In this document: in pieces, positions 1-11,513 of the stretch
How the letters are laid out: every line of letters begins with the position of its first letter
Numbering within the stretch: the stretch's first letter is position 1
Origin: Bacteroides nordii WAL 11050 = JCM 12987
GTDB taxonomy: Bacteria; Bacteroidota; Bacteroidia; Bacteroidales; Bacteroidaceae
Assembly: GCA_000613465.1 (NCBI GenBank)
Contig: BAJA01000006.1
Coordinates: forward strand, 62,001 to 126,000
Length of the DNA: 64,000 nt
Direction of reading: 5' to 3'
Position numbers and translations under genes: made by a program
The notes under the pieces: model-generated
The model's database searches: none
The model's input: the letters and a program-made list of their open reading frames with translations, nothing else
What the model was told of the DNA's origin: nothing

Positions 1-196
1 CCAGGAATTGAAATTACGCAAAGCAAAACAACTGCTGGTGGGGACCTCCCAATCAGTTAAAGAAATTTCTTTTATGCTCGATTACAAATCTACTGAGCAT
101 TTTTTCTCATTATTCAAAAAACGTACAGGTTTTACTCCGTTGGAATATCGCTCTTTTGGACGCGAAACGGATGTTTCAGAAGAAGAAATCGATTAA
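1..196 (+). CDS. AraC-type HTH regulator, 3' end only
   Basis: This is the last ~65 residues of a protein that begins before the window; the frame is open from base 2 and stops at 194-196. The visible part is the second helix-turn-helix of an AraC/XylS DNA-binding domain (motifs VKEISFMLDYKSTEHFFSLF and TGFTPLEYR). In Bacteroides such a domain just upstream of a susC gene is often the C-terminus of a hybrid two-component sensor or a stand-alone AraC regulator controlling the adjacent locus. Which of the two it is cannot be decided from this fragment. Its role as regulator of the following susC operon is inferred from position. Confidence 0.85.
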   Translation, partial: QELKLRKAKQLLVGTSQSVKEISFMLDYKSTEHFFSLFKKRTGFTPLEYRSFGRETDVSEEEID

Positions 197-200
197 ATCA

Positions 201-246
201 AAAAGGACAGTTGAAAATCAGAATGATTATTAACTGTCTCTTTTTC
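201..246 (+). terminator. Rho-independent terminator after the AraC gene
   Basis: GACAGTT (206-212) pairs with AACTGTC (232-238), flanked by an A run on the left and followed by a T-rich run. It lies just after the regulator stop codon. Confidence 0.7.
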
Positions 247-345
247 TGCTGTTTTATGGCTTAAAAAGCGCATATTTTCTTAAGGAAAATCAAAAATGAA
301 AGTGTTTCTGTCAAAAGTTGCATATCTGTAGATTATAAGACCCCT

Positions 346-353
346 TATATTTG
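346..353 (+). promoter_or_regulatory. Putative -7 box of the susC operon
   Basis: TATATTTG fits the Bacteroidota -7 consensus TAnnTTTG and lies about 85 bases before the susC start. The best TTG for a -33 element (318-320) is 25 bases upstream, longer than the usual 19-21, so the promoter may depend on the activator. Confidence 0.5.
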
Positions 354-436
354 CAGACACAAAATCTGTGTTCGATAACGGAGCATGCTTTGTTAAACTT
401 GAATTTATTTATTATCAAATTATATATTAATAATCT

Positions 437-3400
437 ATGAGAATCTTACGCAAAAACCTCTGCTTATTGATGCTTCTGTTAATAAGCTGCCCTCTAAGCA
501 TTTTTGCTCAGAACAAGACAATTACCGGTACGGTTCGCGATGCGATGGACGTGGTGATTGGTGCTTCTGTAACTGTGAAAGGCAACAACTCTGTCGGTAC
601 GATTACCGATATTGATGGTAATTTTAAACTCTCGGTACCCGCTTCTGCCAAGGAGTTGGTTGTTTCATTTGTAGGCTATGACAATCAGACTGTATTAATC
701 GGCAGTAAAACTCACTTTGATATTACATTAAAAGAATCCAGTGTGATGCTGGACGAAGTAGTGGCTATCGGTTATGCGAAAGTAAAACGTAGAGATCTTA
801 CAGGAGCTACCTCTTCTGTTTCGGCAGGGGAATTGGCAGCTGTACCTGTAATGACTGCAGCGCAAGCCTTGCAAGGTAAAGCAGCCGGTGTGAATATCGT
901 GACTGCCGGTGGTGCACCGGGTGCAAAAGTGGAAGTGACGGTGCGTGGTGGTACCTCTATTACGCAAAGTACCAAACCTCTTTATATTGTAGATGGATTT
1001 GAGATGGAAGATGCACTAACAAACATTGACATTAATGATATTGAGAATATCGATATCTTGAAAGATGCTTCTTCTACGGCTATTTATGGGGCGCGGGGTT
1101 CAAACGGTATTATTCTGATTACTACAAAATCGGGGAAGAAAGGCAAAACACAGGTGACTTATAATACTTATTTCTCGTTTGACAAACTTTCCAAGAAACT
1201 GGATATGATGTCTAATGCTGAGCAGTTTACAAAATATCAGTATGAGTTGGCAGCACTTCAGGGTGGATTGGCTAACTACAGTAATGTTTTCGATAATAGT
1301 TTAGGTGTGGATGCTCCTGATTTTTACACCGGTGCTTATGGTCGTATTGCTGATCGCTATGCCGGAGTTTCTACTCTCGACTGGCAGGATGAGGTTTTTG
1401 GTGGCTCTGCCCTGACTCAGTCTCATAATGTAAATGTGACTGCCGGTACAGAGAAAACTCAAGTAATGTTGAGTTACAACTTCAACGGACAGGATGGTTT
1501 GCTGGCTAATCATGGTATGAAGAAAAGCGCTTTTCGTGCTAAAGTCAATTCAGAACTTTATAAAGGTGTACGTGTGGATGTGAACACGATGTTTTCTAAC
1601 AATTCAGTTGATGGTGGCGGTGCTTACTCGGGTATGAAGAATGTATTGCTTCAACCCATTATTGGTGGTACGCTTTTTACTCAGGATGAATTGCTACATA
1701 CACAGACTTATCCGGACTTTTCTGCCTTGGATTCCAGCTTCGATACAGCCAATCCGCTTGTACAAAACGAGGCTTCCACTTCTAACAAACGTTCTCGTAT
1801 TTATACGGTCAATGCAGGTCTTGAAATTGATATTCTGAAATACTTTACCTGGCGTACAGCCGGTAGTTATACCTGGACAAATTCCAAGTCTACTTCTTTT
1901 GCTGATGAAAACTCTACTTCCTATCTGATGGATCAGAATACGGGTATGAATGGTAGCATTGAAAACAAAGAATCTTATAAATGGCAAATCACCAATACGC
2001 TGAATTATAATCAGACATTTGCCAAAAAACATAAGGTAAATGTATTGTTGGGACATGAAGTCACTTATTCTGAATCTGAAGGAAATAAAATGGAACTTAC
2101 TAAGTTCCCTTATCCTAATATCTTTGGGTTGGATAAGATTGATAATGCTACCGTAAAATCAAAATCGGTAAGCCATTCGCGTAATGGGATTGTTTCTGCT
2201 TTCGCACGTGTAAATTACTCCTTTGATGAGCGTTATTTGTTGACTGGTACGGTTCGTGGTGACGGTTCTTCCAGATTTGCAAAAGGTAACAAATGGGGTA
2301 TTTTTCCTTCGGTATCCGGTGCATGGCGTATTTCGGAAGAAGGCTTCTGGAAAGATAATAAAGTGGCAGATGTTGTCAATAGCTTTAAGTTGCGTGTAGG
2401 TTACGGTACAACGGGTAACTGTAACATTAGCGATTACATGTATGTCACTTCTTTTAAAGAGTCTGATTATCCGATGAATAATACGGTAGGCTCTCCTGTT
2501 TATATTGTAGATGAAACTTTAGGAAATAAGAAATTGAAATGGGAGACTATGCGTTCTACTAATATTGGTTTGGACTTATCTTTCTTCAATAGTCGCTTGA
2601 ATATTACTGCTGAATGGTATAACAACCAAGTAGACAACCTGTTGTTGAAGAGTGTGATTCCTTCTTCAACCGGTTATAAGAATCAATTCCAAAACATTGG
2701 TAAGATACGTAACCGCGGTTGGGAAGTTTCAATCAATACGGTGAATATACAGACCAAAGATTTCCGTTGGACCAGTGATTTGAACCTGGCTTTCAACCGC
2801 TCGAAGGTTCTTTCTTTGGAGAACGGGATCGAGAGCAAGACTTTCTCTGTCGGCAGTAACCGTTCGGGTATGGTGAACTATTATGCAAAAGTAGGTGAAA
2901 GTTTAGGCGATATGTATGGCTATATTTATGAAGGTGTGTATACAACGGATGATTTTGTTCAGGGTACAGACGGTAAATTGGCGCTGAAAGATGGTGTTGT
3001 CAGACCTGAAAAGGGAACACCGCAACCGGGTGATATTAAGTTTGCTGCGAATGGTGTGGATAAAGACGGTAACCCTCAGTTCACTAAAAAAGAGACTAAG
3101 ATTGGTAATGGTACTCCTGACTGTATTGGAGGATTCAATAATACCTTTAGTTATCACGGATTTGATTTGAGCGTTTTCATGAAATTCTCTATTGGTAATG
3201 ATGTTTACAATGCCACCAAACACAGTATGAGTCCTTATGCTGCTTTCCAGAATGTACCTACTGAATTTGGCGATCACTACTATCGCATGATCGATCCGCA
3301 GACCGGCAAACAGGCTACTACTTTGGAGCGTTATAAAGAACTGAATCCGAATGAGGCTTCTGCCACATGGAATCTGAGTAAAACAAATTCCGGTTATATC

Positions 3401-3678
3401 ACTTATCCTTCTTCATACTATGTGGAAGATGGTTCTTACCTGCGTATTGCACAAGTGACACTGGCTATACATTGCCCAAAGTATGGCTGAAGAAGTTTAT
3501 GATTTCTAATGCACGTCTTTATTTCACAGCCAATAATTTGGCAACGATTACCGGTTACTCCGGTTATGACCCTGAGGTTTCTGCTGGCAATGACCAGGTT
3601 GTTTGTACGCCGGGATATGACAGTTCTACTTATCCGCGTTCAAGAAGTTACGTCATTGGTCTTAACTTAACATTCTAA
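437..3678 (+). CDS. SusC/RagA family TonB-dependent outer membrane transporter (one frameshift)
   Basis: Imports oligosaccharides across the outer membrane together with the SusD protein encoded next. The order is a signal peptide ending near FAQ (residue 25), a carboxypeptidase-regulatory-like domain (TGTVRDAMDVVIGASV), a plug domain (VDGFEMEDALTNIDINDIE, ASSTAIYGARGSNG) and a long beta-barrel. The frame breaks at 3463-3464, where CTGGCTATAC would read GYTLPKVWLKK if one G were restored. The restored protein is about 1080 residues, normal for the family, and ends in an aromatic residue (GLNLTF) as outer-membrane barrels do. The break is probably a sequencing error; if real, the last barrel strands would be lost. 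Confidence 0.93.
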
Positions 3679-3689
3679 ACTTAAGCATT

Positions 3690-5771
3690 ATGAAAAAGAG
3701 ATTATTCAATACAAAAAAGAAATTAGTCATTTTGTCTGTAATGGCACTTTCCATGGGAATGACGTCATGTGCAGACTGGCTCGAAATGCCTTCTTATACA
3801 TCAGCCGATTCTGAAACAGTATTTAAAAATGAGGAAGCTGCCGAATTATTCGTGACAGGTTGTTATCGGGGGATTATTCCTACCGAAATGGTCTATCAGT
3901 TGATGGCAGGTGAAACTGTAACCCACTCCAGTGAGGACGGTACGACTAACAACGGAAAATACAATATTTGTAACTGGTTTTATGATTCAACCTCTCCTTA
4001 TACCGTAACTACGCTTTACAATGAAGAGTACGGTGCTATTGAGGCAACTAATATTGCCATCAAGAATCTGAATATGATGCCGGAGACTACCAAGCGTAAC
4101 TCTTTGTTGGGTGAAGCGCTTGCACTGCGTGCTTTTGCCTATCTTAATCTGATTAGCATTTATGGTGATGTTCCTGCAAACTGGCAACCTCTGGAAGATA
4201 TGGATCCGGATGATGAATCGACTTTCTATCCTAAACGTACGTCTCGTGATGTCATTTATGACCGTATCGTTTCAGACTTGCAGACTGCTGCAAATTATAT
4301 GCCCTGGTTCGAAGAAAGTGGTTTTGCTACTACCGAACGTTTAACCAAACAGAGCACTTTGGCACTGTTGGCACGTGTGGCTCTTTATGCCGGAGGTTAT
4401 TCATTGCGTTGGAATCTTGAAACGAATGATCCGGCTACATTGAAAGTTTCCCGTCGTAGTGATGAAGCTCGTGTACGTGAACTTTATCAGATAGCCGACA
4501 AAGCTTGTAGCGATATCATAGAGCATGGACAGAACTCACTGGTTCAGGCAGAAGGTGGAATGAGTGGTTTTCAGAATTTATGGTATAATTATTGTCAGCG
4601 TAAATTCACCAGTTTGAATAAAGAGATTCTTTGGAGTTTGGCACAGTATGGAGCAACGACGAACTCAAAGTTTGGTTTGTATGCACATCCGGGTACCAGA
4701 GGGGGTACGTATGGTTCCCGTAAGGCGATGCAATTCATTTTGCCTACTTACTATTTGTCTTTTGAAGAAGGTGATGCACGCCGGGATGTGACTTGTACTT
4801 CTTACAGTATTTATTTTCTGGAAGGTGGTGCAAGTAATGATACCTGGGTGGACGTAGGTACTACTTATTCATGTATCATGTCGGGTAAATTCCGTATCCC
4901 CTGGTGTGTGGCACCCGAATCTGATGCAAACAAACGTAATGTAAATATTCCTATCATACGTTACTCTGATGTATTGCTGATGTATGCTGAAGCTCAGAAC
5001 TACTTGAATGGTGCTCCGACTCAGCCAGCTAAGGATGCTTTAAAAGAGATTCGTGATCGTGCCGGTGTAGGGTCGTTACCAATACCTACTGATCCGCAGG
5101 AATTTGAGGATGCTTTGGCTCAGGAACGTAAATGGGAATTTGGCGGAGAACTTTCACTACGTACAGATTTGATCCGTATGGGACGTATTGCCAAAGAATT
5201 GGCAGCAACAAAACAAGCGATGAAAGACCTTTCTGATCGTAAGAACAAATATGCAGATGTGCCGGTATATCGTTTGTATAAGTTCCATAAAGATGCACAG
5301 ACTTATGGCGATACTTTCCTGGCAATTGATTATATTGAATTGACCGATGATAACGAAATTGCAGTAGCAAAAGCTGTGCCTACCAATAAAGCTGAATATG
5401 ATGCATTCCAGACTAAACTGGCTGAAATTGTTCGTGCACACGGCATTGCAGTAAATGCAGGCGATAAATGGTACCCGGTTAATATGTTTGAAGCCTATAC
5501 CAGCACGTTCAATGGTAATGCTCGTAAGGCTGTAGGCTTTGGCAAAGGCTTCAATGCACTGCAAATTGGTAAGATCATTTATCAGAAACCTACAGGCTCT
5601 GCAGAAAACGGTGGTAAATATCCCGACTGGATTGAAGCTGCTGACGGTAGTGACGGTCTTTACTATGGCTATAAGGAAAATTGCTCTGAATTGTTGCCTT
5701 TTGCAGCTAAGTCTGCCGGTCATCCACTGGTTGACAATCCGAATTTGACACAACATCCCGGATATAAATAA
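3690..5771 (+). CDS. SusD/RagB family starch-binding-like surface lipoprotein
   Basis: Surface glycan-binding lipoprotein that caps the SusC channel. It begins 11 bases after susC, so the pair is co-transcribed. The N-terminus is a lipoprotein signal with lipobox SMGMTSC (Cys27). The N-terminal TPR-like part contains the family signature region LLGEALALRAFAYLNLISIYGDVP, and the C-terminal part contains IPIIRYSDVLLMYAEAQN and the ERKWEFGGE region. At 693 residues it is at the long end for SusD proteins. The ligand cannot be told from sequence; the downstream glycosidases and FucO suggest a glycan containing a 6-deoxyhexose. Confidence 0.94.
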   Translation: MKKRLFNTKKKLVILSVMALSMGMTSCADWLEMPSYTSADSETVFKNEEAAELFVTGCYRGIIPTEMVYQLMAGETVTHSSEDGTTNNGKYNICNWFYDSTSPYTVTTLYNEEYGAIEATNIAIKNLNMMPETTKRNSLLGEALALRAFAYLNLISIYGDVPANWQPLEDMDPDDESTFYPKRTSRDVIYDRIVSDLQTAANYMPWFEESGFATTERLTKQSTLALLARVALYAGGYSLRWNLETNDPATLKVSRRSDEARVRELYQIADKACSDIIEHGQNSLVQAEGGMSGFQNLWYNYCQRKFTSLNKEILWSLAQYGATTNSKFGLYAHPGTRGGTYGSRKAMQFILPTYYLSFEEGDARRDVTCTSYSIYFLEGGASNDTWVDVGTTYSCIMSGKFRIPWCVAPESDANKRNVNIPIIRYSDVLLMYAEAQNYLNGAPTQPAKDALKEIRDRAGVGSLPIPTDPQEFEDALAQERKWEFGGELSLRTDLIRMGRIAKELAATKQAMKDLSDRKNKYADVPVYRLYKFHKDAQTYGDTFLAIDYIELTDDNEIAVAKAVPTNKAEYDAFQTKLAEIVRAHGIAVNAGDKWYPVNMFEAYTSTFNGNARKAVGFGKGFNALQIGKIIYQKPTGSAENGGKYPDWIEAADGSDGLYYGYKENCSELLPFAAKSAGHPLVDNPNLTQHPGYK

Positions 5772-5810
5772 TCAATTCTTTCTTTTGTGATTTAAGTTCA
5801 CAATAAATCA

Positions 5811-5854
5811 GATCCTCTGTCGCTAATCTATTTCGGTGGCAGAGGATTTTTTTC
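5811..5854 (+). terminator. Rho-independent terminator after susD
   Basis: ATCCTCTG (5812-5819) pairs with CAGAGGAT (5840-5847) and is followed by a run of T. It would separate or attenuate transcription between susCD and the glycosidase genes. Confidence 0.75.
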
Positions 5855-5951
5855 TCCGATAGATTCTTTATAGGTGTCTTTGGGTGGTCAGTAAAGCAAA
5901 TCTCTTAGTCTTTCTGCCAATCTGTACAGAGAAAAATCCTATAGAAACCTT

Positions 5952-5959
5952 TATCTTTG
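5952..5959 (+). promoter_or_regulatory. Putative -7 box for the glycosidase operon
   Basis: TATCTTTG matches TAnnTTTG and lies 43 bases before the start of the next gene, downstream of the susD terminator. No clear -33 element is seen. Confidence 0.45.
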
Positions 5960-6002
5960 TACTCATCAACATCCTGAATTTTTATCAACTATATTAAATA
6001 CC

Positions 6003-8113
6003 ATGAAAAAACTGTTTTATTCTTTGCTTGCATTGACATTGGTAAGCTGCGGTTCGAAGAAGCAAACGCCCATTGACCGTGAGGCACTTGTTAATCGCAA
6101 TTCTCCTCAGGTAACAGCTTTTGATTCTCTTGCATCCCTGTCAGTTGGAAACGGTGAATTTGCATATACTGTAGATGCTACCGGTTTGCAGACATATCCG
6201 GAGCTCTATACAAAAGGTGTACCTTTAGGTACACAAAGCCAATGGGGGTGGCATGAGTTTACCAATCCGGAAGCTTATAAACATGAAGAAACCCTGAAAG
6301 ATTATGATTTTGGCCGTGGCCGCATGGAACCTTATTCCGTACAGTTCAATGAAGCAGGACGTCAGAAAGAAGCAGCCAACTGGTTTCGTGTGAATCCACA
6401 TCGTCTTCATTTAGGATGGTAGGTTTTGATTTTGGACGCGACTCTTCCTCACTTTCGCAGATTACAGATGTGAAACAGACACTTGATCTCTGGAAAGGAG
6501 CTGTCAATAGTAACTTCAAGTTAAATGGGACTCCCGTTGAAGTACAAACGGTTTGTCACCCCGAAGCAGATATGCTGGCAGCCGTTGTTCGTTCTGCTGC
6601 ACATCCGGCTGTGAACTTCCGTTTTCCGTATCCGACAGGCGGACATTGTGATGATGCCTGTAAGTGGGATGCTAATGATAGACATTCTACCACTATTGTT
6701 AGTCAAGATGGGCAACAGGTTGTGCTGAAGCGCACGCTGGATGCTACCACTTATTATGTTACGATTCGCTGGGAAGGTAAAGCTTTCTTTGGCGAAAAGG
6801 ATAAAAATTACTTTGTGCTTACTCCCGAAGAAGATACATTGGCTTTTACTTGTGCTTTCACACCGGAAGGAGCCTCTACGGAGACTGCAACTGCAGTACA
6901 AACCGAACAAAAGGCTGCTGAATATTGGACTGCTTTCTGGAAAAATGGTGCGGCAGTTGACTTTTCTGCCTGTACGGATACCCGTGCCAAGGAATTGGAA
7001 CGCCGTGTGGTATTGAGTCAATATCTTCTTGCTATCCAATGTGCCGGAACAACCCCTCCACAAGAGACTGGGCTGACTTACAACTCTTGGTTTGGCAAGT
7101 TTCATCTCGAAATGATTTGGTGGCATCAGGCTCAGTTTGCATTGTGGAACCGTGCAGAATTGCTTGATCGTACATTGGGTTGGTATGAAACAGTAGAACC
7201 TGTTGCCCGTGAAATAGCTCGTAGACAAGGTTTCGATGGAGTACGCTGGATGAAGATGACCGATCCGAGTGGGACAGAAGCACCGTCTAAGGTGGGTAGT
7301 TTCCTGATTTGGCAACAACCGCACTTTATTTATCTGGCCGAATTATTGTATCGTAATCATCCGTCGGATGAAGTGATAAATAAGTACAATCGACTCGTAC
7401 AGGAGACTGCTCAGTTTATGTATTCCTTTGCTACATATGATGAATTGGAAGGCCGTTTTGTATTGAAAGGAGCCATTCCGGCACAAGAAACGCTTCGGGC
7501 TGCCGAAACTGTAAATCCTCCTTTTGAGTTATCATATTGGCATTTTGCCATGGAGACAGCGCAGAAATGGCGTGAACGTGCCGGCGAAAAACGTAATTTA
7601 GAGTGGGATGAAATGATTGATAAACTTTCTCCATTGGCTTATAATGAAGATAAGTTGTATTTGGCTGCCGAAACAGCAACTGATACTTACAAAGATATTC
7701 GTTTTACTTCCGACCACATGGCGGTACTGGGTGCTGTGGGTGTTTTGCCGATGAATAAGCTGATTCGCGACGACTATATGAAAAATACTCTGCACTGGAT
7801 ATGGGACAACTGGAACTGGGGTAAGACCTGGGGATGGGACTATCCTATGACGGCTATGAATGCAGCCCGTTTGGGTGAACCGGAAAAAGCAGTAGGTGCT
7901 TTACTGATGGATAAACGTACCAATACGTATTTGGTAAATGGACACAATTATCAGGATGGTCGTTTGCGGGTTTATCTGCCGGGAAATGGTGGCTTGTTGA
8001 CCGCAGTGGCTATGATGTGTGCCGGTTGGGATGGTTGCCAGACAGAGAATCCGGGCTTCCCGAAGGACGGAACGTGGAATGTACGTTGGGAAGGACTGAA
8101 GCCGATGCCGTAG
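6003..8113 (+). CDS. Exported six-hairpin glycosidase-like protein (one frameshift)
   Basis: Predicted lipoprotein (signal ending LTLVSCGSKK) of about 703 residues once one base is restored at 6414-6416, where the frame ends in a stop and resumes as VGFDFGRD. The Trp-rich C-terminal two thirds (FHLEMIWWHQAQFALWNR, SFLIWQQPHFIYLAELLYR, WDNWNWGKTWGWDYPMTAMN) have the spaced helical pattern of (alpha/alpha)6-barrel glycosidases such as the GH15/65/95-like groups. I cannot assign a CAZy family or identify catalytic residues with confidence. It lies in the susCD locus upstream of another glycosidase-like gene, so a role in depolymerising the imported glycan is inferred. Confidence 0.75.
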
Positions 8114-8115
8114 AA

Positions 8116-8245
8116 ATAGTGATGAGTGATTAGTGATAAGTGATTAGTGCCGTGCGGGATGACAGCGCAGCCTACTAACCACTTATCACTAACCACTAAT
8201 CACTATTCATTCATCACTTATCACTACTCACTAATCACTATTTTC
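8116..8245. repeat. Imperfect inverted repeat of AGTGATTAGTG-type units
   Basis: The left arm at 8116-8150 is built from repeats of GTGATTAGTGATAAGTGA. The right arm, about 8172-8240, contains two successive complementary copies (CACTTATCACTAACCACTAATC and a variant). The stretch fills the whole gap between two same-direction genes and can fold into a long hairpin. Such low-complexity palindromes are common between Bacteroides genes; a terminator or mRNA-stability role is possible. Confidence 0.7.
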
Positions 8246-11200
8246 ATGCTTCGATACTTATCTTTTATACTGTTGGTCTTTTTCGGTTTGTCGTCTGGTT
8301 GTGTTATGGCACAGGGGGCGGTGAAACGAATAGGCGACTTTATTGAATCAACTTCTTATAATGATCATAAGCGTGGGGCTGCCCGTAGCCTGCAGTATCG
8401 TCCCGAAGGGGACGATTTTGTTTGTGTGAACGGTAAGAATCGTTATACCCGCGCACTTTATGGTAGCTCTTCTGCTTTTCGCTTGGAAACAAGTGACCGT
8501 CCTGTGTTTGCTACCTATGATAAGCGAAATAGTAAAAACATCCGTTTCAGACTTTCTATACCTGCTGATTACTCAGTGATGCTGGATTCTGTGGCTTATT
8601 GTGAGGCACGTTACACACCTGGACGCCGGACATATCATCTTACAGATCCGAATTGGGGGAAAGGAGAACTTCGTATTTCTGCCTTGGCTTTGCCGGAGGC
8701 TGATGGAGCTATCTGGAAGATAGAACCTTCGGGGTTTTCTTCCGGTGCTGTGCTTACTGCCATTATTTCTGAAATAAAAGCACGGCGATTGAATCGTAAT
8801 GGGGACATGGGAGCCGATCCGGCAGATAGCTTTGAGGCACCTGCCGATCCTCAACAGATGCAATGTCATGATATCCGTTTGAAAAATGGTACGAGTTATT
8901 TATTATTTGAAGACTTTTCTCTGCAACTACTGGATAAGAAAGAGGGCCATTGCTTGTATGATGCCGCCGAACAGGCACGTGCTACGCTGGCTTCCCGTGT
9001 TCATGTGGAAACACCTGATGTCTATCTTAATACATTGGGAGGAGCGCTTGCTGTAGCTGCCGATGGTATCTGATGGTGAAGTATGGCTACACGGTGCCGT
9101 GGGATGGCGTATGCCACTTAGTGGCTGGCGTGCTGCTTATACCGGAGACGCGCTTGGCTGGCATGATCGTGCCCGGACGCACTTCGATGCGTATGCTGCC
9201 AGTCAGGTAACTGAAGTCCCGAATACGATCCCTCATCCGGCTCAGGATTCTGTACTGAATCTGGCACGGTCTGAAAAGCGTTGGGGAACCCCTCAATATA
9301 GTAATGGATATATTTGCCGTAATCCCCGCAAGAACGATCAGATGCATCACTATGACATGAATCTTTGCTATATTGATGAACTCCTCTGGCACTTTAACTG
9401 GACAGGGGATGTTGCATATGCCCGTCAGATGTGGCCGGTACTTGTTCGTCATCTGGCGTGGGAAAAACTGAATTACGATCCCGATAATGACGGGCTTTAT
9501 GATGCATATGCCTGTATTTGGGCCAGCGATGCGCTGTATTATAATAGTGGTGCTGTCACTCATTCATCAGCCTACAATTACAGGGCTAATAAACTGGCTG
9601 CCCTTATTGCAGAGAAGATAGGAGAGAATCCTGCACCTTACCGTGCCGAAGCAGAGAAAATACTGAAAGCCCTCAATGACCGCCTCTGGTTATCTGATAA
9701 AGGTCATTGGGCCGAATATCAGGATTTCATGGGACATCGCCGTTTGCATGAATCTGCGGGGGTATGGACCATCTATCATGCACTCGACAGTGAGGTGGCG
9801 GATCCTTTTCAGGCCTATCAGGCGACACGTTATGTAGATACGGAAATCCCTCATATACCGGTTCGTGGCGAAGGATTGAACGACGAAGGATATGCAACGG
9901 TTTCGACCACGAATTGGTTGCCTTATTCATGGAGTATTAACAATGTGGCTTTTGCTGAGGTAATGCATACAGCATTGGCTTATTTTCAGGCGGGTCGTGC
10001 CGAAGCGGGATATAAACTGATGAAGAGTTCCGTACTTGATGGTATGTATCTGGGAGATAGCCCCGGCAATTTCGGACAGATAAGCTTTTATGATGCTGCA
10101 CGTGGAGAGTGTTACCGCGATTTCGGTGATCCGATTGGAGTTGCTTCCCGCTTGCTGGTTCAAGGTTTGTTTGGCATCTTGCCCGATGCAATGAACGGGC
10201 GGATTTTGATTCGTCCCGGTTTTCCTATGGATTGGGAGAAGGCAGCTCTCTCTACTCCGGATATTACCTACAGTTTCCGACGTAAGGGGATGAAGGATAC
10301 TTATAAGATTGAACAACATTTTACAACCCCGTTGGCGATCACTTTACAGGTAAATGCCCTTCGGGAAAATATAGAATCGGTGAAGGTGAACGGACAATCT
10401 GTTAAATGGGAATTTATAGAATCAGCTTCCGGGCATCCGGTGATAGCTGTGATGACTCCTGTCATTGTTCGGAATGCAGTCATTGAGATTGTTTGGGGAG
10501 GAGATGCGCTTTGTTCTGTTTTCGAAGGTGGGTCAGAACTGCTTCCCAACCAGGACTTGTCTTTACCTGCCTTGAAAGGAGTTGTTTTGAATAAACTATA
10601 TGATCCGCAGGGAGTGTTTACAACTTCTTCAATTGATAAGAGCGTATTGAAAGGAAAAGTATCCGGTCAGTCGGGATATCATACATTCTTTGTACATGTA
10701 CAACAAGGGCAAATGCAATGGTGGCAACCTGTCGATGTGAATATAAAGCAAGAGGATGTATCGGTTATGCCTTCATTTACCCGGGTGAAGACCGCTGTTT
10801 GTGAACCGGTTAACATGGAGATGGTATTCAATGCATCGGTTACGGATATATATCGGAATGAATATCTTTCTCCGCGTTCTCCTTATACAACCTTACAGCT
10901 TCCCAAACAGGGAATAGGTGAATGGTGCCATCCTACACTGACTGCTGATATTGATGACTCAGGGATGCGGGCTCAGGTTCGTAGCGGATTGTTATCTACC
11001 AGTTTGGGTGTTCCTTTTCGTACCCCTGCCGAAGGAAAGAATATCGCCTTTACCTCTTTATGGGACAATTATCCTGATAGTCTGACTATACCGCTCACCG
11101 GGAAAGCATCCCATGCCTATCTGCTGTTGGCAGGAAGTACCAATCATATGCAGTGCACATTGCCAATGGGGTTATTCGTGTACATTATGCAGATGGTACT

Positions 11201-11509
11201 TCAGAAACATTGGAGCTTATAAATCCGGACAACTGGTGTCCTATCGAGCAGGACTTCTATGTAGACGGGATTGCTTTTTGTCTTCAAACGCCTCGTCCGT
11301 ATCGTTTACATTTCAAATCGGGACTGGTTAGTAATAACCTTGAAAAGGACTTGAATATTACAGGGGTTTACGGCCGGCCTATCGATGGAGGTGCCGGAGT
11401 ACTACTTGATATGTTGCTCGATCCGGCTAAAGAGCTAAAGAGCCTGACGCTGGAGACGCTATCAAACGATGTTGTCATCGGAATAATGGGAATCACCTTA
11501 CAAAAATAA
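8246..11509 (+). CDS. DUF4450-type exported glycosidase-like protein (two frameshifts)
   Basis: Reconstructed protein of about 1087 residues. The start at 8246 gives a clean signal peptide (MLRYLSFILLVFF...VMAQ); earlier in-frame starts lie inside the intergenic repeat. The N-terminal ~270 residues resemble DUF4450. The middle part is an (alpha/alpha)6-barrel glycosidase-like region (HYDMNLCYIDELLWHFNWTG, NDGLYDAYACIWASDALYY, STTNWLPYSWSINN, GDPIGVASRLLVQGLFGI), and the C-terminus is beta-rich. The frame changes at 9068-9073 (as if GGG became G, giving ...ADGIWDGEVW) and at 11152-11154 (one G missing, giving HMQVHIANGV). It probably acts in the periplasm or on the surface on the glycan handled by SusCD; the reaction is unknown. 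Confidence 0.78.
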
Positions 11510-11513
11510 AATT

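Noticed and set aside
437-3678. susC as a true pseudogene or phase-variable gene
   Set aside because: The break is one of 17 similar events in unrelated genes, the downstream frame is fully conserved, and no inverted-repeat promoter or shufflon structure is nearby.
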